Below, one piece after another: positions 9,669 through 20,036 of a DNA stretch of 64,000 nt; position 1 is the stretch's first letter, and each line of letters opens with the position of its first letter. The notes beneath the pieces are model-generated. The model searched no databases and had not been told where the DNA came from. It saw only the letters and a list, made by a program, of their open reading frames with translations. Origin of the DNA: Brenneria sp. hezel4-2-4 (lineage in GTDB: Bacteria; Pseudomonadota; Gammaproteobacteria; Enterobacterales; Enterobacteriaceae); the NCBI RefSeq assembly GCF_013155275.1, contig NZ_JABJXS010000001.1:124001-188000 (forward strand), read 5' to 3'. The translations under genes were made by a program, and so were the position numbers.

Positions 9669-12147
9669 GCTGTTTTCCACCTTAAAAAATCGCCTGGAGC
9701 GTGCGACGGCCCGCAGGGAAACGGGCAGGAAGCTCGTTACAATAGAAGACCGGATTTGGGATTTTAACGGCGGCATTCATCCGCCGGAAATGAAAACGCA
9801 GTCCAGTCGGGTTCCATTACGCGCCGTACCGCTGCCGGAACAATTTATCATTCCGCTTAAACAACATCTCGGGCCGGAAGGCGAACTGTGCATAAAAATC
9901 GGCGATAAGCTCCTGCGCGGTCAACCGCTGACGCTGGGTAAAGGCCGGACGTTACCCGTCCATGCCCCGACCTCCGGCACCGTCAGCGCCATTCGCCAAC
10001 ATATGACGGCGCACCCTTCCGCCTTGCCTGAACTCAGTGTGATCATCACCCCCGACGGCGAGGATCGCTGGTGTGAACGCCATCCCCTCAGCGATTATCG
10101 CACCCAACCCGTAGCGACCCTGCTCAGCCGTTTGCATCAGGCGGGGATTGCCGGGTTAGGCGGCGCGGGCTTTCCTACCGCCGCTAAATTACAGGGCGGC
10201 ATGCGCGGGATTGAAACGCTGATTATCAATGCCGCCGAGTGTGAACCCTATATCACCGCCGATGATCGATTGATGCAGGAACACGCGGATGAAATTGTAC
10301 AAGGCATCGATATTCTGGCTCATCTGTTGCAGCCGCAGCGTATGCTGATCGGCATCGAGGATAATAAACCGGAAGCCATTGCGGCGCTACGACAGGCCTT
10401 GAACGCGCGTACCGATATCCATTTACGCGTTATTCCGACCAAATATCCTTCCGGCGGCGCCAAACAGCTCACCAAGATTTTGACCGGCAAAGAAGTGCCC
10501 TTTGGCAAACATTCCGCCGCCATTGGCGTACTGATGCAAAATGTCGGCACCGCCTTCGCAATCAAGCGCGCCATTATCGACGGCGAACCCCTGACCGAAC
10601 GGGTGGTAACGCTGACCGGCGAGGCATTGCGTCAACCGGGAAACGTCTGGGCCAGATTAGGTACTCCGGTTCGCCATTTACTGCAACACGCCGGGTTCGA
10701 GGTTAATCAACAACCCATGGTGGTGATGGGGGGGCCGTTGATGGGCTTCACGCTGCCCTCGCTGGATGTTCCTATCGTCAAAATCAGTAACTGTATTCTT
10801 GCCCCGTCACATTCAGAGATAGCGCCTGCCGCCGAAGAGCAATCCTGTATCCGTTGCAGTCAATGCGCCGACGCCTGCCCCGCCGGATTATTGCCGCAGC
10901 AGTTGTATTGGTTCAGCCGCGGGCAGGAACATGAAAAAGCGCGCGATCATCATCTGTTTGACTGCATCGAATGCGGCGCCTGCGCCTACGTATGCCCCAG
11001 CAACATTCCGCTGGTGCAGTATTACCGGCAGGAAAAGGCGGAAATCCGGGCGGTAGATGAAGAGACACGGCGCGCGGCGCAGGCCAAAGCGCGTTTTGAA
11101 GCCAAACAGGCGCGTCTCGAACGTGAAAAACTGGCGCGGGAGCAGCGGCATAAACAAGCCGCCGCCGGCGTGACAAGCAGCGACAAGCAAACCGTACAGG
11201 CAGCGCTGGAACGCGTTCGCAACAAGCAAGCAACGGCGAAATCCGCTGCCGCGCAAGCGGTAATTGAGATCGTGCCGGGGCAACAACCGGACAACAGCGC
11301 GGTGATGGCCGCCCGCGCCGCACGTAAGGCGCAGGCGCGCGCCCAGCAAACGCCATCCGCTGAAACGCCCGCGGCCGCCACGGTTGATCCGCGTAAAGCC
11401 GCCGTCGCCGAGGCTATCGCCCGGGTGAAGGCCCGCAAGGCTGCGCAGCAGGCCGAAGCGAACGGTGAAACTCCACCGCCCCCTGCGCCGCACACCGCCG
11501 AATCCGACGCGGCGGTTGATCCGCGCAAAGCCGCCGTCGCCGCGGCTATCGCCCGGGTGAAAGCCCGCAAGGCTGCGCAGCAGGCCGAGACGAACGGTGA
11601 AGCTCCACCGCCCCCTGCGCCGCACACCGCCGAATCCGACGCGGCGGTTGATCCGCGCAAAGCCGCCGTCGCCGCGGCCATTGCCCGGGTGAAAGCCCGC
11701 AAGGCTGCGCAGCAGGCCGAGACCAACGGTGAAACTCCACCGCCCCCTGCGCCGCACATCGCCGACGCCGAACCCGACGCGGCGGTTGATCCGCGCAAAG
11801 CCGCCGTCGCCGCGGCTATCGCCCGGGTGAAAGCCCGCAAGGCTGCGCAGCAGGCCGAGACGAACGGTGAAGCTCCACCGCCTCCTGCGCCGCACACCGC
11901 CGAATCCGACGCGGCGGTTGATCCGCGCAAAGCCGCCGTCGCCGACGCCATTGCCCGGGTGAAAGCCCGCAAGGCTGCGCAGCAGGCCGAGACCAACGGT
12001 GAAACTCCACCGCCCCCTGCGCCGCACATCGCCGACGCCGAACCCGACGCGGCGGTTGACCCGCGTAAAGCCGCCGTCGCCGCGGCCATTGCCCGGGTGA
12101 AAGCCCGCAAGGCCGCACAAGCTTTATCGAAGCATCAAGAGGAATAA
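9661..12147 (+). CDS. rsxC: Electron transport complex subunit RsxC (RnfC) with repeat-expanded tail
   Basis: Large peripheral subunit of the Rsx complex, thought from the Rnf family to bind NADH and FMN. The core shows the glycine-rich [16 protein letters not shown] near residue 163 and two 4Fe-4S motifs, [12 protein letters not shown] near residue 396 and [12 protein letters not shown] near residue 437. Beyond about residue 460 comes an Arg/Lys/Ala/Gln-rich coiled stretch. From about residue 575 to the end there are six near-identical copies of a 44-46 residue unit ([20 protein letters not shown], then a PPPPAPH linker). A variable Ala-Pro-rich tail is usual in RsxC of enteric bacteria; its total length here is 828 residues. 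Two long reading frames opposite the repeats are composition artefacts. Confidence 0.96.
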   Translation: MLKLFSTLKNRLERATARRETGRKLVTIEDRIWDFNGGIHPPEMKTQSSRVPLRAVPLPEQFIIPLKQHLGPEGELCIKIGDKLLRGQPLTLGKGRTLPVHAPTSGTVSAIRQHMTAHPSALPELSVIITPDGEDRWCERHPLSDYRTQPVATLLSRLHQAGIAGLGGAGFPTAAKLQGGMRGIETLIINAAECEPYITADDRLMQEHADEIVQGIDILAHLLQPQRMLIGIEDNKPEAIAALRQALNARTDIHLRVIPTKYPSGGAKQLTKILTGKEVPFGKHSAAIGVLMQNVGTAFAIKRAIIDGEPLTERVVTLTGEALRQPGNVWARLGTPVRHLLQHAGFEVNQQPMVVMGGPLMGFTLPSLDVPIVKISNCILAPSHSEIAPAAEEQSCIRCSQCADACPAGLLPQQLYWFSRGQEHEKARDHHLFDCIECGACAYVCPSNIPLVQYYRQEKAEIRAVDEETRRAAQAKARFEAKQARLEREKLAREQRHKQAAAGVTSSDKQTVQAALERVRNKQATAKSAAAQAVIEIVPGQQPDNSAVMAARAARKAQARAQQTPSAETPAAATVDPRKAAVAEAIARVKARKAAQQAEANGETPPPPAPHTAESDAAVDPRKAAVAAAIARVKARKAAQQAETNGEAPPPPAPHTAESDAAVDPRKAAVAAAIARVKARKAAQQAETNGETPPPPAPHIADAEPDAAVDPRKAAVAAAIARVKARKAAQQAETNGEAPPPPAPHTAESDAAVDPRKAAVADAIARVKARKAAQQAETNGETPPPPAPHIADAEPDAAVDPRKAAVAAAIARVKARKAAQALSKHQEE
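11383..12120 (+). repeat. In-frame tandem repeat in rsxC, six units of 132 or 138 bp
   Basis: Units begin at 11383, 11515, 11647, 11785, 11917 and 12055, each opening with codons for VDPRKAAVA. Unit lengths are 132, 132, 138, 132 and 138 bp, and the last is partial. Units 2 and 4 share the EAPPPP / HTAESD version, and units 3 and 5 share the ETPPPP / HIADAEPD version, so a 270-bp two-unit block appears to have been duplicated. All lengths are multiples of three, so copy-number change would keep the frame. Assembly errors are possible in such an array. Confidence 0.95.
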
Positions 12148-13203
12148 ATGGCTTTTAAGATTGCGAGTTCACCATTTACACATAATCAGCAGCGCACTCA
12201 GCGTATTATGTTGCTGGTGAGCATTGCCTGTATTCCTGGCATGTTGGCTCAGTATTATTTCTTTGGCTATGGCAACCTGATTCAGGTATTGCTGGCGGCG
12301 GTTACTGCTCTCGCCGCGGAATCAGTGACATTGTCACTTAGAAAATTCCCTGTTCGCGCCACGCTGGTCGACAATTCCGCTTTGCTCACCGCCATTCTGC
12401 TCGGCATCAGTCTGCCGCCGCTGGCGCCCTGGTGGATGGTGGTCATGGGAACCGCCTTTGCCATTGTGATTGCCAAGCAACTCTATGGCGGGCTGGGTCA
12501 AAATCCGTTCAACCCGGCGATGATTGGCTATGTGGTGTTGTTGATTTCGTTTCCGGTGCAGATGACAAGCTGGCTGCCTCCCGTGCCGCTTCAGAGTTTC
12601 CCCATCGGTTTTTACGATACGCTGCTGACCATTTTTACCGGCCATACGCCGTCAGGCCAGTCGGTGCAACAGCTGATGCAAACGGTTGACGGCGTCAGTC
12701 AGGCGACGCCGCTGGATACGTTTAAAACGGCGTTACGCTCAGGCCAGCCGCCGCAACAGATCCTGCAACAGCCATTATTTTCCGGCGCGCTTGCCGGCGT
12801 TGGCTGGCAGTGGGTGAATATCGGTTTCCTGATTGGCGGCCTGTTCCTGCTGCAACGGGGAACGATTCGCTGGCATATTCCCGTCAGCTTTCTGCTGGCC
12901 TTGACCTTGTGTGCGACGTTGGGCTGGCTGCTGGCGCCGGGAAAATGCGCGCCGCCGCTGCTGCATTTACTCTCAGGCGCCACCATGCTGGGAGCATTTT
13001 TTATCGCCACCGATCCGGTCACCGCCTCCACCACCAACAAAGGCCGTCTGATTTTCGGCGCGCTGATCGGTCTGTTGGTCTGGCTAATCAGAACCTATGG
13101 CGGTTATCCTGACGGGATTGCCTTTGCGGTCTTGCTGGCAAATATTACCGTGCCGCTGATTGATTATTACACCAAGCCTCGCGCTTACGGCCACCATCGC
13201 TAA
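12148..13203 (+). CDS. rsxD: Electron transport complex subunit RsxD (RnfD)
   Basis: Membrane subunit of the Rsx complex carrying covalent FMN, 351 residues with about nine or ten hydrophobic helices. The NQR2/RnfD block [20 protein letters not shown] lies near residue 113. Conserved [20 protein letters not shown] is near residue 274; in the family an SGAT-type threonine binds FMN, though which threonine does so here cannot be settled by eye. It begins directly after the rsxC stop codon with no gap, so it is translated from the same message. rsxG follows after 9 nt. Confidence 0.96.
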   Translation: MAFKIASSPFTHNQQRTQRIMLLVSIACIPGMLAQYYFFGYGNLIQVLLAAVTALAAESVTLSLRKFPVRATLVDNSALLTAILLGISLPPLAPWWMVVMGTAFAIVIAKQLYGGLGQNPFNPAMIGYVVLLISFPVQMTSWLPPVPLQSFPIGFYDTLLTIFTGHTPSGQSVQQLMQTVDGVSQATPLDTFKTALRSGQPPQQILQQPLFSGALAGVGWQWVNIGFLIGGLFLLQRGTIRWHIPVSFLLALTLCATLGWLLAPGKCAPPLLHLLSGATMLGAFFIATDPVTASTTNKGRLIFGALIGLLVWLIRTYGGYPDGIAFAVLLANITVPLIDYYTKPRAYGHHR

Positions 13204-13212
13204 GGAGTGATC

Positions 13213-13842
13213 ATGTTTTCCACGATGCGTCGCCACGCGGTGACGCTGGCGCTTTTCGCCGCAAGCACCACCGCGCTTACCGCCGTGGTCAACAGCCTGA
13301 CGGCGCCGACCATTGCGCAGCAGACGGCGTTACAGCAAAAAAGGCTGTTGGATCAGGTTGTTCCCGCCGACCACTATAATAATGATATGCAGCAAGAATG
13401 TTACCTTGTCACCGATTCATCGCTTGGTTCGTCTACGCCGCACCGGGTATTTATTGCCCGCAAAGACGGCGAGCCGGTGGCGGCGGCGCTGGAAAGCACC
13501 GCGCCGGATGGCTATTCCGGGGCGATCTCTCTACTGATTGGCGCGGACTTCAGCGGTAATGTGCTGGGCACGCGTGTCACCGAACATCATGAAACACCGG
13601 GGCTTGGTGATAAAATCGACGTGCGTATTTCAGACTGGATTACCCGCCTGAGCGGCCAAACCGTACAAGACGGCAATGACGCGCGCTGGGCGGTCAAAAA
13701 AGAAGGCGGCATGTTCGATCAGTTTACCGGCGCCACCATTACGCCGCGCGCCGTACTCAATAGCGTAAAACGCAGCGTACTCTATCTGAAAACGCTGCCG
13801 CCCCAGCTTAATTCCCTGCCCACTTGTGGAGAGAGTCAATGA
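13213..13842 (+). CDS. rsxG: Electron transport complex subunit RsxG (RnfG)
   Basis: FMN-carrying subunit of the Rsx complex, 209 residues from the chosen start. It has one N-terminal membrane helix (about residues 8-30) and a soluble domain expected on the periplasmic side. The covalent-flavin motif is visible as [15 protein letters not shown] near residue 174, where the Thr of the S/TGAT motif accepts FMN in this family. I take the ATG at 13213 because AGGAG ends 5 nt before it; a GTG two codons earlier falls on that site. Its TGA overlaps the rsxE ATG (ATGA). Confidence 0.95.
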   Translation: MFSTMRRHAVTLALFAASTTALTAVVNSLTAPTIAQQTALQQKRLLDQVVPADHYNNDMQQECYLVTDSSLGSSTPHRVFIARKDGEPVAAALESTAPDGYSGAISLLIGADFSGNVLGTRVTEHHETPGLGDKIDVRISDWITRLSGQTVQDGNDARWAVKKEGGMFDQFTGATITPRAVLNSVKRSVLYLKTLPPQLNSLPTCGESQ

Positions 13843-14540
13843 GTGAAGCCAAACATCTGCTGATCCAGGGATTATGGAAAAACAACTCGGCGCTGGTGCA
13901 ACTGCTTGGGCTGTGCCCCCTGCTGGCGGTTTCCTCCACCGCGACCAACGCCCTGGGATTAGGGCTGGCGACCACGCTGGTGCTGATCCTCACCAACGTT
14001 GCCGTTTCCGCGCTGCGGCGCTGGGCGCCGGCGGAAATCCGTATCCCCATTTACGTGATGCTTATCGCCGCCGTGGTCAGTACCGTTCAAATGCTGATCA
14101 ATGCTTATACTTACGGGTTATACCAGTCCCTGGGTATTTTTATTCCGCTGATCGCCACTAACTGTATCGTGATCGGCCGCGCGGAGGCCTTCGCCTCTAA
14201 AAATCCGGTGGGGCTGTCTGCGGTGGATGGTCTGGCTATGGGGCTGGGCGCGACCAGCGCCCTGTTGGTACTCGGCGCCCTGCGAGAAATCATCGGCAAC
14301 GGCACCCTGTTCGACGGCGCGGATTTGCTGTTGGGCGACTGGGCCAGAGCGCTGCGTATTGAGGTGATCCATCTCGACTCGCCGTTCCTGCTCGCCATGC
14401 TGCCTCCCGGCGCCTTTATCGGACTGGGACTGATGCTGGCGGCAAAATATCTGATTGATGAAAAAATGAAACAGCGCAAAGCGAAAGCCGCCGCGGAAGT
14501 AAAATCCACTTCAGCCGGCATCGCCAGGGAAACAGTATGA
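13839..14540 (+). CDS. rsxE: Electron transport complex subunit RsxE (RnfE)
   Basis: Integral membrane subunit, homologous to RsxA, 233 residues with about six membrane helices. It shows [20 protein letters not shown] near residue 14 and [20 protein letters not shown] near residue 101, both matching blocks in RsxA. A charged tail ([13 protein letters not shown]) follows the last helix. The ATG at 13839 overlaps the rsxG stop and has GGAGAGAG upstream; a TTG five codons earlier is less likely. Its stop overlaps the nth start (ATGA), so nth is translated with the operon. Confidence 0.95.
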   Translation: MSEAKHLLIQGLWKNNSALVQLLGLCPLLAVSSTATNALGLGLATTLVLILTNVAVSALRRWAPAEIRIPIYVMLIAAVVSTVQMLINAYTYGLYQSLGIFIPLIATNCIVIGRAEAFASKNPVGLSAVDGLAMGLGATSALLVLGALREIIGNGTLFDGADLLLGDWARALRIEVIHLDSPFLLAMLPPGAFIGLGLMLAAKYLIDEKMKQRKAKAAAEVKSTSAGIARETV

Positions 14541-15172
14541 ATAAACAAAAAAGGATTGAGATTTTAAGCCGGTTGCGCGCCGTTGATCCGCATCCCACGA
14601 CCGAACTGAAGTTCACCACGCCGTTTGAATTGCTGATTGCGGTTCTTCTTTCCGCGCAGGCAACCGATGTCAGCGTCAACAAGGCGACGGCGAAACTTTA
14701 TCCGGTGGCCAACACGCCCGAGGCGATGCTCGCCCTGGGCGTCGATGGCATCAAGGCGTACATCAAGACCATCGGCCTGTTTAACAGCAAAGCGGAGAAT
14801 GTGATCAAAACCTGCCGCATACTGATAGAACAGCATCAAAGTCAGGTGCCGGAAGATCGTGCGGCGCTGGAAGCCCTGCCCGGCGTGGGGCGAAAAACCG
14901 CCAACGTCGTGCTCAACACTGCTTTTGGCTGGCCGACCATTGCCGTGGATACGCATATTTTCCGCGTCTGTAATCGCACGGGCTTTGCGCCAGGCAAAAA
15001 CGTTGAACAGGTTGAAGAAAAGCTGCTGAAGGTGGTGCCGGCTGAATTTAAGGTGGATTGCCACCACTGGCTGATCCTGCACGGACGATACACCTGTATT
15101 GCCCGTAAGCCCCGCTGCGGCTCCTGCCTGATTGAAGATCTCTGCGAATACAAAGAAAAGGTATACGCATAA
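14537..15172 (+). CDS. nth: Endonuclease III, DNA glycosylase/AP lyase
   Basis: Base-excision repair enzyme that removes oxidised pyrimidines and cuts at abasic sites. The 211-residue protein keeps every key residue at its E. coli number: Lys120 in [12 protein letters not shown] (helix-hairpin-helix), Asp138 in IAVDTH, and cluster cysteines C187, C194, C197 and C203 ([17 protein letters not shown]). It overlaps the end of rsxE by four bases, as in E. coli, where it is the last gene of the rsx operon. A hairpin at 15189-15229 closes the unit. Confidence 0.98.
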   Translation: MNKQKRIEILSRLRAVDPHPTTELKFTTPFELLIAVLLSAQATDVSVNKATAKLYPVANTPEAMLALGVDGIKAYIKTIGLFNSKAENVIKTCRILIEQHQSQVPEDRAALEALPGVGRKTANVVLNTAFGWPTIAVDTHIFRVCNRTGFAPGKNVEQVEEKLLKVVPAEFKVDCHHWLILHGRYTCIARKPRCGSCLIEDLCEYKEKVYA

Positions 15173-15188
15173 ATCAACGCCTTGTTAT

Positions 15189-15229
15189 CCGGGCGTTCAA
15201 CGACTCAGGAAGCGAGTATTGAACGCCGG
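15189..15229. terminator. Hairpin between convergent nth and cysB
   Basis: Inverted repeat CCGGGCGTTCAA / TTGAACGCCGG with an 18-nt loop and one bulge, placed between the nth and cysB stop codons. It lacks a T tract on either side, so it may act as a 3' stabilising structure rather than a strong intrinsic terminator. Confidence 0.45.
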
Positions 15230-15239
15230 AATAAGCCGA

Positions 15240-16217
<978 letters not shown>

Positions 16218-16414
16218 TTATCCCATTCTTAATTGAATAATGCGCACGACACCCAAAATCCCGACGATGTTCCGTTGTTTTAAAATAGACTTCCGCACCC
16301 TGACAGTCCGGTGCATATTTTCATCAATTAATGCCATTTAATCATAAAAATAGGTTTTATATAACCACCATCGGATGGTGTTCCGCAATAAATCGCTATC
16401 CCTCTATCCCGATC

Positions 16415-16442
16415 AAAAAAAGCCAGCCTAACAAGGCTGGCT
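16415..16442 (-). terminator. Intrinsic terminator downstream of topA
   Basis: Read on the minus strand this is AGCCAGCC, a 6-nt loop, GGCTGGCT and then seven T residues: a perfect 8-bp stem with a T tract, a textbook Rho-independent terminator. It lies beyond the repeat element that follows the topA stop codon. It stops topA transcription before cysB. Confidence 0.9.
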
Positions 16443-16453
16443 CAGTACGGAAT

Positions 16454-16476
16454 GAACGCTGGTCAAGACAGCGTTA
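16454..16476. repeat. Left direct repeat (hairpin copy) flanking repeat element 1
   Basis: A 23-bp sequence containing the perfect stem AACGCTG / CAGCGTT with a 7-nt loop. It matches 16607-16629 at 21 of 23 positions. Together they bracket the 130-bp element and look like a target duplication of a stem-loop site. Confidence 0.85.
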
Positions 16477-16606
16477 GAGGTTGCTGACAAAGTCGTCGGT
16501 AAGCCCGAGATACCCGGGCCTACCGTACCGAGGGGCGCTCCGGCGGCTTACACCGCTACGGCCCCTCGCCACGCTCTCCCTAATAACGGGCTTTGTCAAC
16601 GGTCTG
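16477..16606. mobile_element. 130-bp dispersed repeat, copy 1 (MITE-like)
   Basis: Non-coding repeat beginning GAGGTTGCTGACAAAG and ending GGCTTTGTCAACGGTCTG. The same 130 bp recurs at 36058-36187 with six differences. Its ends are imperfect inverted repeats sharing a TGACAAAG core. The interior folds into GC-rich hairpins, including the perfect pair CGAGGGGC / GCCCCTCG. It is bracketed by two copies of a 23-bp palindromic sequence, and the right copy includes the topA stop codon. It encodes no protein. I do not recognise it as ERIC (similar size, different sequence), REP or a named family. A non-autonomous transposable element is the simplest reading. Confidence 0.85.
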
Positions 16607-16629
16607 GAACGCAGGTCAAGACGGCGTTA
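16607..16629. repeat. Right direct repeat flanking element 1, overlapping the topA stop codon
   Basis: The 23-bp GAACGC...GCGTTA copy on the right of element 1, with two mismatches to the left copy. Its last three bases (16627-16629) are the topA stop codon on the minus strand, so the target was the stem-loop at the very end of topA and the duplication left the gene intact. Confidence 0.85.
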
Positions 16630-19224
16630 TTTCTTGCCTTCCACCCACTTGCCGTCAACATAGAACGCTGACCATCCGGTCGCCTTGCCGTCTTTTTCTG
16701 ACGAAACATACTGCTGTTTGGTCTTACGGCTAAAACGCACCATGGTTTTGTTGCCGTCTTTATCAACCAGCGGCGCATCAGCCAGATAGCGTAATTTCTC
16801 CGGCAGGCGATCCTTAAACCGATGCAGTTCTTCGACCAACGGCGCGCGCGTCTCACGGGATTTGGGGAACGTATTGGCCGCCAGAAAGACGCCGGCCGCC
16901 CCATCTCGCAACACGAAATAGGCATCGGACTTCTCACACGGAAGTTCCGGTAAGGGAACCGGATCTTCCTTAGGCGGCGCCACTTCGCCGTTACGCAGAA
17001 TTTTACGCGTATTGCCGCAGGTGTCGTTGGTACAGGCCATGTATTTACCAAAACGGCCCATTTTCATATGCATTTCCGAACCGCATTTTTCGCATTCGAC
17101 AACCGGGCCGTCATAGCCTTTGATACGGAACTCGCCGGCTTCAATCTCATAACCGTCACACGCCGGGTTGTTGCCGCAGACGTGCAGCTTGCGTTGGTTA
17201 TCAATCAGATAGCTATCCATTGCCGTGCCGCATTTTGAACAGCGGCGACGGGCGCGCAGCGCGTTGGTTTCAGCCTCATCCCCTTCCAGCACGTTAAGCA
17301 CTTCCGCTTCAGGGATCAGATTGATGGTGGTTTTGCAGCGCTCTTTCGGCGGCAGCGCGTAACCGGAGCAGCCGAGGAACACCCCGGTACTGGCGGTACG
17401 GATGCCCATTTTTCGCCCACAGGTCGGACAATCAATGCTGGTCAGCACCATTTGGTTGGGCCGCATACCGCCCTCTTCAGGATCCTGCTCCGCGGTTTCC
17501 AACTGCTGGCTGAACTCGGCGAAAAACTCGTCCAGCACCGCTTTCCACTGCGCTTGATTGTTCGCCACCTGATCCAGACTGCTTTCCATACGGGCGGTGA
17601 AATCGTAGCTCATCAGCTCACGGAAATTCTCTTCCAGCCGATCGGTGACGATCTCGCCCATTTTTTCCGCGTAGAAACGGCGGTTTTCCACCCGCACATA
17701 ACCGCGATCCTGAATAGTCGAAATAATCGAGGCGTAGGTGGAAGGACGGCCGATGCCGCGTTTTTCCAATTCCTTAACCAGCGAAGCATCGCTGTAGCGA
17801 GCGGGCGGCTTGGTGAAATGCTGCCCCGGCAACAATTTCTGTAGCCTAAGTTGTTCACCCACCGCCACGGTCGGCAACGTGCGATCTTCATCATTTTTAC
17901 GCAGCGCCGGCATCACCTTGGTCCAGCCGTCAAAACGTAAGGTGCGTCCTTTGGCGCGCAGTTGATAATCCACCGCCTTAACAATCAGCGTCGTGGAGTC
18001 GTACTGCGCCGGCGTCATCTGGCAAGCCACAAACTGCCGCCAGATCAGTTGATACAGTTTCTGCGCATCGGCTTCCATATCTTTAAGATGATCGGCAAGC
18101 ACTTTCACATTGGAAGGACGAATGGCTTCATGCGCTTCCTGTGAATTTTCTTTGCTGCTGTAGTGATTGGCCGCATCAGGCAGATAGCGCTTGCCAAATT
18201 CCGCGCCGATATAATCGCGCGCCATGGTCAGCGCATCCTGACTCAGATTGGTTGAATCGGTACGCATATAGGTAATGTGGCCGGCTTCATACAACCGCTG
18301 CGCCATCATCATGGTTTTCTTGACGCCGAAGCCCAGGCGGGTACTGGCGGCCTGTTGCAGCGTGGAGGTAATAAACGGCGCCCCCGGCTTGCTGCTGGTG
18401 GGTTTGTCTTCCCGCTCCGCCACCACATATTGGGCTTTTTCCAGCAGGCTAACGGCGGCCTGGGTCTGATCTTTATTGACCGGCTTGAACGGCTTGCCGT
18501 TATGGTGAGTAACCTGCATTTGCAACTGGGTATCGCTGCCCGCCAGCAAATCGGCATGCAGTTCCCAGTATTCTTCCGGAACAAAGGCTTTAATTTCACG
18601 CTCGCGATCGACAACCAAACGCACCGCCACGGACTGTACGCGCCCGGCGGATAAACCGCGGGCAATCTTTTTCCACAGCAACGGCGAAACCATGTAGCCG
18701 ACGACCCGATCCATAAAGCGGCGGGCCTGCTGGGCATTCACGCGATCGATATTCAACTTGTCCGGATGTTCAAACGCCTGCTGGATCGCGTTCTTGGTGA
18801 TTTCGTTAAACACTACGCGGCTGAAACGCGAATCGTCGCCGCCGATAATTTCCCGCAGGTGCCAGGCAATGGCTTCCCCTTCGCGGTCAAGGTCGGTTGC
18901 GAGATAGATGTGGTTGGCGTTTTCCGCCAGCGTTTTCAGTTCGGAAACGACTTTTTCCTTACCGGGCAAAATTTCATAATTGGCCTGCCACCCATGATAG
19001 GGATCGACGCCCATACGGTTCACCAGCGCGGATTTCTCATCCTTTTTGACTGCTTTTTTGGTTTTGTCTTTGGTTGAGTCCGCGTTCTTTTTACTGGCTG
19101 AGCCACTGGTCGGCAAATCGCGCACGTGACCGACGCTGGATTTCACCACGTAGTCATTGCCTAAATACTTATTGATCGTTTTGGCTTTTGCCGGGGACTC
19201 AACTATAACGAGAGCTTTACCCAT
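16627..19224 (-). CDS. topA: DNA topoisomerase I
   Basis: Type IA topoisomerase that relaxes negative supercoils; 865 residues, the usual enteric length. The TOPRIM domain opens [20 protein letters not shown] and contains [17 protein letters not shown]. The active-site tyrosine lies in [14 protein letters not shown] near residue 319. The C-terminal part holds three four-cysteine zinc ribbons: [22 protein letters not shown] and [13 protein letters not shown]. It ends in a basic tail. In E. coli its promoters respond to supercoiling. The stop codon lies inside the duplicated target of repeat element 1. Confidence 0.98.
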   Translation of the reverse strand: MGKALVIVESPAKAKTINKYLGNDYVVKSSVGHVRDLPTSGSASKKNADSTKDKTKKAVKKDEKSALVNRMGVDPYHGWQANYEILPGKEKVVSELKTLAENANHIYLATDLDREGEAIAWHLREIIGGDDSRFSRVVFNEITKNAIQQAFEHPDKLNIDRVNAQQARRFMDRVVGYMVSPLLWKKIARGLSAGRVQSVAVRLVVDREREIKAFVPEEYWELHADLLAGSDTQLQMQVTHHNGKPFKPVNKDQTQAAVSLLEKAQYVVAEREDKPTSSKPGAPFITSTLQQAASTRLGFGVKKTMMMAQRLYEAGHITYMRTDSTNLSQDALTMARDYIGAEFGKRYLPDAANHYSSKENSQEAHEAIRPSNVKVLADHLKDMEADAQKLYQLIWRQFVACQMTPAQYDSTTLIVKAVDYQLRAKGRTLRFDGWTKVMPALRKNDEDRTLPTVAVGEQLRLQKLLPGQHFTKPPARYSDASLVKELEKRGIGRPSTYASIISTIQDRGYVRVENRRFYAEKMGEIVTDRLEENFRELMSYDFTARMESSLDQVANNQAQWKAVLDEFFAEFSQQLETAEQDPEEGGMRPNQMVLTSIDCPTCGRKMGIRTASTGVFLGCSGYALPPKERCKTTINLIPEAEVLNVLEGDEAETNALRARRRCSKCGTAMDSYLIDNQRKLHVCGNNPACDGYEIEAGEFRIKGYDGPVVECEKCGSEMHMKMGRFGKYMACTNDTCGNTRKILRNGEVAPPKEDPVPLPELPCEKSDAYFVLRDGAAGVFLAANTFPKSRETRAPLVEELHRFKDRLPEKLRYLADAPLVDKDGNKTMVRFSRKTKQQYVSSEKDGKATGWSAFYVDGKWVEGKK

Positions 19225-19714
19225 ATGTACTATTACCTACTGGATTCTTCTGAAAATCAGATATCTTTTGGGGGCACCCGCCGCAATAAACAAGGGCGGA
19301 TACGCGATTAATTGTGGATCACGGCGTCGTTCGCTTATTCATCATAGACCAGCGTTGTTAGCCAAGTGACCGTCCGTAACCTTTCCTATTCTGTCTGAAT
19401 AGCCAGGTGTTTATTTCAACATCGGATAAACGTGGACGGCCATAACGTAAAGAATTCATTCCACTGACCGCGCAAAATCCCACACTCTACCTGATAAATG
19501 ACGTCACGCAACCTAATTAACATGGAAAAACCGTTTTATCCACCCGATGCTGAACTCAGTATCGGCAGGCAAGTGACTAAAACTTAGTACATTTGCGATG
19601 GAATCGTTTTGAGCGGTACAATTCTCCCCAACCTAGCGGCGAGGTCGAACAGCGAAAAGCGTCGATCGCGAAACACCACGGCAAAATAAGTTTGATTTCT
19701 GGAGTGAGTAATAA
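19225..19714. other. Intergenic region between divergent topA and yciN
   Basis: A 490-bp gap with no convincing gene on either strand. It must contain the topA promoters (minus strand) and the yciN promoter (plus strand). In E. coli the corresponding topA region carries several supercoiling- and Fis-dependent promoters; I cannot place individual boxes with confidence. No repeat or tRNA is visible. Confidence 0.6.
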
Positions 19715-19984
19715 ATGTCCGATGAAATGCAGTTTACCGCAGAAAAATCCCCCATCGACCGCCAAACCCTGCTGGCCGAAGCCAATCGCCTCATCAAGGA
19801 GCACGATGATTATTTACACGGTATGGCGGCGGATGACGTAGAGCAAAAAAATGGCGTGCTGGTGTTCAAGGGGGAGTACTTTCTCGATCACAACGGCTTG
19901 CCCACATTAAAAACCACCGCTGTATTCAACATGTTCAAACACCTGGCTCACGTACTGTCGGAAAAATATTATCTGGTTGATTAA
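19715..19984 (+). CDS. yciN: YciN family protein
   Basis: Small acidic cytosolic protein of 89 residues whose function is not established. It matches E. coli YciN over most of its length, notably [39 protein letters not shown] and the conserved end [20 protein letters not shown]. It stands alone between topA and sohB, as in E. coli. GGAG lies 9 nt before the ATG. A long GC-rich hairpin at 19990-20016 follows. Confidence 0.93.
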   Translation: MSDEMQFTAEKSPIDRQTLLAEANRLIKEHDDYLHGMAADDVEQKNGVLVFKGEYFLDHNGLPTLKTTAVFNMFKHLAHVLSEKYYLVD

Positions 19985-19989
19985 TACGC

Positions 19990-20016
19990 CATCGCCCGCG
20001 GTTATCGCGGGCGATG
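19990..20016. terminator. Hairpin between convergent yciN and sohB
   Basis: Perfect 11-bp inverted repeat CATCGCCCGCG / CGCGGGCGATG around a 5-nt loop. No T tract follows on either strand, so it is a probable bidirectional 3' structure with uncertain terminator strength. Confidence 0.55.
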
Positions 20017-20036
20017 GGCATCGGACAGGAAGGATA

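Noticed and set aside
10888-12120. Two long minus-strand open frames (410 and 362 codons) opposite the rsxC repeats
   Set aside because: They follow the period of the GC-rich rsxC repeat, have biased repetitive composition, no family resemblance and no ribosome site; rsxC on the other strand is clearly the gene.
16477-16606. Identification of the 130-bp repeat as ERIC
   Set aside because: The size is similar, but the ends and core do not match the ERIC consensus I know.
16481-16663. Short frames reading through the 130-bp repeat (also 35903-36307)
   Set aside because: The same translated segment appears in both copies only because the DNA repeats; the frames have no start context and run into unrelated flanks.
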